Source: Erythrophleum ivorense (lineage: Eukaryota; Streptophyta; Magnoliopsida; Fabales; Fabaceae). Taken from it: a DNA stretch of 64,000 bases. The number at the start of each line of letters is the position of its first letter. Within the stretch, counting starts at the first letter, position 1. A program made the position numbers and the translations under genes. Of this stretch, positions 57,880 through 64,000 are shown piece by piece. The DNA lies in the NCBI GenBank assembly GCA_026724425.1, contig JAIUCV010000003.1, forward strand, positions 55,507,088 through 55,571,087, read 5' to 3'. The notes under the pieces were generated by a model that was not told the origin of the DNA, did not search any database, and saw only the letters and a list, made by a program, of their open reading frames with translations.

Positions 57880-59990
57880 ATGTGTTTTATATGTTTAATC
57901 AGTCTCTAAATTGTTAGGGATCTGGCACATATATTTTGATTCTTCAATACAATAAGAAATTCAAACATTTTGTCATAGTATCAGAGCCCTAAGCTTTGTT
58001 TCAATCTTGTGACCTTCATTGCCTCTTTTCTTTTTGTCTGTGGCCTTCAAGGGTACTGAGACACTGTCTTTTGCTTAGTTTATGCTTCCCACAAAACCCA
58101 AATATCCTAGAAGCCAACACAGAACACACCAATTGACTTTCCCTTGTTGACCAACCCACCCTCGAGGCACCAACCACTGCATGCACCTCCATGCATCATC
58201 ACCATTTTTCTAGAGCAAGTCCCATGCGTCAACGCATGAGGTCATATGACAACCTCTCTCTGGCAGCGGTCAACCAAAGGCATATTGTAGGCATCCATAA
58301 AGGTTAGCCCAATTGTCCTCGAGACCTATTTGGGCTCTGACAATGGTGTTTCTCTTATTTGCAGTCATTTTATTGTTTTTGTTTGCTGTTTTTCCTTGGT
58401 GCTTGATGTTTGTCTGTGTTTTTACCTTCTTGACAATGAGTCCACAATAACCAAAAATGCCTCCAACCTATTTGATCAGCAACCACTTTGCTTCAATGGA
58501 TGATTTGTCAAATATTTAGATAGTGTATAGGCTTTTTTTTTTACTTCCAACATGCATGTTATATTGGAAGAGTTATTTAAAATGGTCTCAAATAGTTCGC
58601 ACATTCCTCAAAGGATAAGACAAGTTGAATCATTTGCTGGGTACCAATCCTAAACCAGGGGATTCTAAATTTGATAGCTAGGATGAAATAGATTCTTTAA
58701 TAATGTCTTGATCATGGAACTTTATGTCACCAAAGATCAGCAATATGTGCATGTTCCTACGTTCAACTAAGCAGATATGGGATGCTATTCAACAAACCTA
58801 TTCCAAGGTTCAAGATGCAATACAAATTTATGAGATTATGACTAAAATCTCCAACACCAAATAGGAAAACTAGTTAGTCACTGAGTGCTCTAGTTTGCTA
58901 AGAGGCTTTTGGCAGAGATGGACCATTATCAATGCATTTAGATAAAGTGTAGTGAGGATATAGCTATTCTTAAGCAGTTTATGGAAAAGGATAGAATATA
59001 TGAGTTTTTTGCAAGATTAAACATCTAGTTTGATGCTATGAGAGTCCAAATACTTGACAAGGAGAAGTTATCACCTTTGGATGAGGCAATTGCTATTGTG
59101 CTAGCTGAGGAAGGATAAAGGGGTGTGATGATTGAAACTCAATTGGTGGAAAGTTCGGGTCTAGTATCCAAAAATATTGTGCAATGTTGGGATGAGGTCA
59201 AAGGGCAAACTAATCAGTCAAAATAGTCCAACAAAGACTTATGGTGCTAGAAACACTAAGGTGAAGTGTTGAAAGCTCCATGTTCTACCTTATGTTGGCT
59301 CATATGTCAATTACAAATTCCAACAATGAGATGAGATGTTTGGAGTCCTTGGAAACAATGGGTGCCCCCAAAAACCTTAGAGCAATTCTTACTCATTCAT
59401 TTTAAACGTTATGGTCAAAGGAAGGAAAACACTTTTTTGTGGCAATTTGTGATGTGTGTTTGCAATTTTATGAGAGGAATGTGCATACCTTTTAGGAGGA
59501 TCCTTGTTCATGAGGTAATTACCATTGTGCTAGCAGAGGAAGGAATAAGGAGTGTGATGATTGAAGCCCAACCAATGAAGAGTTCAGATTTAGCATCCAA
59601 AAATACTATTCAATGTTCTGATAAGGTCAAAGGCCAAACTAATCAATTAAAACAGTCCAACAAAGACTTATGGTGTACCTGTTGCAAGAAGCCCTAACAT
59701 ACTAAGGAGAAGAGTTGGAAGCTCCACGAGAAGCCTCAACCCTTGAAGAAGAGGCAAGGGGCAATTACAAACTCCAATAGTGAAATGAGATGTTTGGAGA
59801 TCTTGGGCACAGTGGGTTTGCCCCCAAAACCTTAGGGCAGTTCCTGCTCATTCATTTTAAAAGTTATAGTAGAAAGAAGGAAAACAATTTTTGTCGCAAT
59901 TTGGGGTGTGTGTTTGCAGTTTTATGAGAGGAATGTACATATCTTTAGGAGCATCCCTGTCTCGTTACATAAGCTATGGGATACTGTTTT
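57880..59990 (+). mobile_element. Copia-type LTR end and gag remnant
   Basis: At about 57961-57995, 'tcatagtatcagagccctaag' looks like an LTR end plus primer site. A broken gag follows from about 58720 (KQFMEKDRIYEFFARLN, then MRVQILDKEKLSPLDEAI, then a knuckle CTCCKKP...HTKEKSWKLHEKP with its last Cys changed to Ser). The segment from about 59082 to 59950 is a tandem duplication of ~430 bp. No protease, polymerase or 3' LTR follows. Confidence 0.65.
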
Positions 59991-61096
59991 TCTAAAATCA
60001 CTTTAAGATTCTGTTGCTTTCTTCTTGTTCTTTTTTCACATTTTCTTTTGCAAGGATTTCTTATCCTCCTTTAAAGATATGCATTCTTTCTCTTCTCTTT
60101 CTAATAAAATCTCTTCCATAAAAAATATAATCAGAAGAACTTGGATTTCAAAGTTACTTCAAAGGGCACAATCTTTATCGTCAGGAAACCTATTAATAAG
60201 TCAGGTTTAATAAATCCAAATCAAATATATGAAGAATAACGTAACAACAATTTTATTTTACTAAATATTCCATTTTACAGAACTCCACCTATAAGCATTT
60301 TAAATTTTATAATTCTTGCTCATCAACACTAGGATTATTTTACAATATATAGTACAAAAGTTCAAATATAAAACTTTCTGGAGCTTCTACAAACACACAA
60401 GCATGCACACATCTTACAGGTAAAAAGAAAAGCTGTAAAGGTATACATGGTACTATATCTACACTTTTTACCCAGCATATTTCAAAAGTATCCTTTGATT
60501 TTTTTCCTGATGAATAATTACTTCTAATGTTAATAAATAATTAATATAAAATTATAAAACTAAGGGCTAAGTTCCAATTGTAATTTGCATAACATCAGCA
60601 AAGTCATATTTTCAACTAGTAAATCAATGTTTAGTCTTTTGACTCTTCTGTATCTCTTACTCTCTTCTACTCACTTTATTGCGCTTTCTCCCACTCCTGT
60701 AATCAAGTATGCTACTCCTTTAACCTGTACCACTTTCTTCAGTTTCTTTTCCCCCTCAAGCACAAACATGGATGGTGCAATTCCAAAAGCAATAGAAACT
60801 AGAACAAAATTCATTTTTCATTATGGCCCATAGTATTGATAAAATGTCTCTTCACAGATTAGAACCATCAGGCAAACTTTTAAGAAATACATGAAGAAAA
60901 CAAGAAGAATAAAAATACAATTTCAAATGCCATCAAACCACGCCCCATCACTAGGTATTCTATGGAAAATAGAATCACAAAATTTAAAACTGAAAGTTAG
61001 TAATTGGCAATAAGCACTGAATGAGAGTTAGCTATGGTCATTAATATAATAACATTTCATGTGCCACTTCAAAAAACTTAGAGCATGGAACAATAC
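59991..61096. other. Spacer, no exon recognised
   Basis: AT-rich, with an unremarkable open frame at 60585-60833. If the SUMO-protease locus is continuous, this is intron sequence. Confidence 0.4.
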
Positions 61097-62900
61097 CTTC
61101 AACTTCTGCAGGACTTAAAGTTGAAGTAGAACTTCTTTGACAACCATCATCACCATCTAAAACTATATCAAGTGAATGATTCTGAAACAAAATTAAATCA
61201 TATGCGTCACAAATACATCCATGATTTTTCTGCTAAACAAGGAGAAGAATGAGATATAAGATAATAAAAAGAGCATTTACTCCAAAGTCACAGTTGCTTC
61301 TCAGAAATCCATCAGAGCCAAAGATCTCCACTTTTGCAGCAGTCATGTAATGATACCTCTATTGAACACAAATTAGCATATGTGCATTGATAATCCATAC
61401 CACTATTGTCAACTTCTAATGATACACTGTCAATATCCTCCAGCAAGCACTTGGCTTCTTGGTAATGTTTACATGCAACTTCAAAAAGAGTATTAGAAAC
61501 CATGGTGACACTTAAAAAATGATGATACATTTTGTGCATGAATTATTGTTTTGTACTTTCAGCATCAATGTCAATTGGATCACTGCAAATATCCGTTAAT
61601 ATGCAACTGCATAGAAGCAACATCTACAAACCTGAAGCAAAATAAAGGTGATACAAAAATATTAATTTATGGAAGTAAAAACATTGCAACTTCAAGGGGA
61701 AGCAACAAGTGTAGCAATGATAAGCAAGCAAAGGACCCTTGAAAACAGTAACCACCAAGGAAAAGACAAACAATGTTTAAACTGTTACTGCATTTTTACG
61801 GTGGTGCAACCTATTTTGTCCAATTTTATTTTTGATAAAAATATTTTGTCCGCACCTTAGATGCCAAGGCATACATACAGCATGAAGGGCTAGCCTATGT
61901 TTATGGGCACTTTCAAGAGAGCATATTAGTCAGATTCAGACAGCTGAAGTGCATATTATGAGTATGCACATGTAGCATATGACTAAATCTGGATCTTCAC
62001 TTCATTTCCTTTCTGGATCTTCACTTCATTTCCTTTCTGGATCTTCACTTCATTTCCTTTCTTCCATTTAATTAGTTCCTTTCACCTGTCGGTTTTTCAA
62101 GCTTTTATCTAGTATTTGAATACCAATCCCAGGGGTTTTCTTAAAATTGAAGTTTAAAACAAGCTTAAGGTGCCATTTAGGAACCTTCCAGAAGAATTTG
62201 GTGAGAACACATCCAATCAGCATAATACATAATAAGCTAACTTCGTGGAAAATATTAATCCCAAAATATACAAGAACTACCCTGAACCAGTAAATTAATA
62301 GTGTCAATCAATTTTAAGGCCTACACATTACAAGCACATTGTTCAATCTAACATTCGTTGTCTTATCAAGTGATTACTTTAATAACTTAATTACGAGGAA
62401 TGTTCAACAAAAGCAGAGTCAAAGAATGAAGCTTAACAGCATAAAGCTAAGTTTTGTTGATAGTCGTTATATATAATGACAAAATCACCATATGTTACTG
62501 GGCCCCATGACCAAGTGGACCCCTCGTTACTTGAAGATCTAAAATTTCAAATTGTGCTCCTTTGGTTCTCTCATACATTCCCAGCAACCACAAGCATACT
62601 TCTCGTAAGTTGCCGAGATACAAAGGGGGGAAAAAACTTTGTAACAAGCAAACTGAAGGTTCACTTCCCTTTGATAATAAGAAGATTGAAAACCAGCATT
62701 GTAATTTTTTGGAAGTTTATTCATATTTAGATCATTTGACCCTCTCGGAGTTACTTACAGACTTGAAGGAACCTGAACATTTTTAGTGGCCGAAGAATTG
62801 CGCTTCCTCTTGGGGTGTCCGACATTGTCAAGAATCCTATCGGAGGCATTCTCGACACCCTCATCTTCTCACTTGAAGGCGTCGAATTTCTCGAAGAAGA
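61097..62900 (-). pseudogene. Possible N-terminal exons of the ULP2-like locus
   Basis: Minus-strand exon-like segments. The clearest is 61181-61097, bounded by 'ttgtttcag|' and '|gtattg', reading NHSLDIVLDGDDGCQRSSTS, an acidic/serine-rich style like the poorly conserved N-terminal half of plant ULP2 proteins. Further up, about 61510-61285 reads LLEDIDSVSLEVDNSGMDYQC (one frame) and FLRSNCDFG before a gtaaat; about 61610-61560 reads DPIDIDAES. The block ending at 62759 (|gtaagt) reads EDEGVENASDRILDN and PKRKRNSSATK, with an in-frame TGA just before it, recalling the family's start (F-x-VF-x-F-x-EEDE...L-x-x-x-x-NP). The central PH-like part of the family was not found between 45.6 and 61.1 kb. 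The link to the catalytic exons rests on order, strand and style only. Confidence 0.4.
61987..62062. repeat. Three tandem copies of a 25-bp unit
   Basis: The unit 'ctggatcttcacttcatttc' plus 'ctttc'/'cttt' is repeated three times in near-perfect form. Noncoding. Confidence 0.85.
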
Positions 62901-62995
62901 CGAGCCAGTCCAAGTCACAGAGAGCCGAAACTTGGTCCAGATTACGGTACGGGAGTTTTATTAGTGGCTACGTCATTCATACTCCTCCCAATTGA

Positions 62996-64000
62996 AAAAA
63001 AAAAATTCCAAATAAAACAAATAAAACTCACGTACTAATAATTTTTCATAATATTTTCAGATTTTTTTGACAACTCCAGTTTCCTCTTCTGTAGTAATTT
63101 TCGCGGATTCTGTCACAGAAGAAGATTCTCTCACACACGTGTATCCCTCTTCTCTCGGATCCGAATTGTCTGTTGTGCGGCATCTGTCCGTTGCACTAAA
63201 TTACAATCCAAATTTAAACGGTCAAAATTTTTTTTATCTTTTAATATTGTTTTTTTAAAATTCGTAATTAAAAAACTAACATCAAATCACAATTTATGGA
63301 TTCAGATTTCCTGCTGAAGTCAAATTACAGCATTAGCTGCTATAAACAAAACCTATCCGTCTATATAATCCAACGGCACTTGTCTCTTTTTTTTTGTTTT
63401 TTCTTCTTGGATAGTAAAATGGTACGTATCGAACGTATATTTTTTGACACCTAAAGCTTCACATTCAGTGCTCCTCAACTAATTGGCTTTTACAGCAGCA
63501 AATACGAATATGTGCGTATCGAAGCTTTATTTTTTGGCACCTGAAACTTCACTATCAGTGCTCCCCAATCGATTGGCTTTAATCTGGCAAAGCTTTCTCC
63601 ATTTGCTGCCACAGCGTGGACAAATCGTCATCCACCTCCATCTCTATATCCAATTATTTTTTTAAACCAACATTGCCTCAAGTACAAGTACCCAAAATGC
63701 AAAAACAAAGAAGCACAACACCAAAAAAAGATCACATGAGAAAACAAGACAATATAGAAAACACAACAAAAACATGGAAAGAAATACAAAAAATACATTA
63801 GCATGAAGTGTTCATACAAATATCATCAAGAATAGTTGGCTTCAATGGCTTAACCACCGTCCGCTGTCAATGGAATAGTATCCATGGCAGTCATTGTCAT
63901 AGTTGACAAAGGTTTGGCGTTATTCAAATCCTAGATGATAATCCAAGCAAATAAGAAAATGATACTCTGCTCTCTCCTTTTACATCTATAGAAAATTTGG
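62996..64000. other. Noncoding right end with an imperfect tandem duplication
   Basis: Composition near 63070-63200 suggests the promoter or leader of a minus-strand gene. A ~92-bp direct duplication lies at about 63420-63490 and 63508-63585 ('acgtatcgaacgtatatttt' versus 'gcgtatcgaagctttatttt', then 'cacattcagtgctcctcaac' versus 'cactatcagtgctccccaat'). The remainder is A-rich (63660-63800) with no gene recognised. Confidence 0.5.

Overview
The window is eukaryotic nuclear DNA from a flowering plant, most likely a eudicot. It is AT-rich, genes are split by GT-AG introns, two loci match plant protein families, and most of the rest is plant-type transposable elements: Ty3 and Copia LTR retrotransposons, a LINE, a hAT element and a FAR1/MULE-like remnant. 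Species cannot be told from sequence alone. Splice sites and domains were assigned by eye; no search was run.

Layout. (1) 1-6.3 kb: an intact plus-strand gene for a 916-residue coiled-coil protein of the Arabidopsis At4g38062 family, with a probable 5' UTR intron and a probable 3' UTR intron. (2) 8.2-10.6 kb: an intact four-exon minus-strand gene for a 189-residue magnesium-dependent phosphatase 1 (MDP1, HAD superfamily), convergent with the first gene. Its first intron carries a 482-bp terminal-inverted-repeat element. (3) 10.6-22 kb: AT-rich DNA, a broken LINE, a hAT transposon complete from end to end (14301-19128, 8-bp target duplication) with a dead transposase, and a FAR1-like pseudogene. 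(4) 22.8-32.4 kb: layered long repeats. A TG...CA element at 23166-29322, flanked by the 5-bp duplication ACTGG, has a ~4.6-kb LTR, two tandem hairpins and a ~27-unit minisatellite, and a truncated 3' LTR.

(5) 33.2-45.6 kb, minus strand: exons of a ULP2/SPF-type SUMO protease (C48 family) whose catalytic His, Asp and Cys are all visible. The locus carries a frameshift, in-frame stops and a 5.1-kb Ty3 chromovirus-type element (35477-40560) beside or inside a coding exon, so it is probably a pseudogene. Possible N-terminal exons lie at 61.1-62.9 kb, which would make the locus about 30 kb long. (6) Between the two exon groups sits a second Ty3 element (about 47.3-56.85 kb) split by a nested Copia element (50758-55762, duplication AAAGT), then a Copia gag remnant with an internal tandem duplication (57.9-60 kb). 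(7) 63-64 kb: noncoding, with a short tandem duplication.

Only the coiled-coil gene and MDP1 look functional. The rest is a record of insertion, nesting and decay; the most instructive parts are the dated layering inside the SUMO-protease locus and the large-LTR element with its hairpins and higher-order minisatellite. I found no convincing new functional system.
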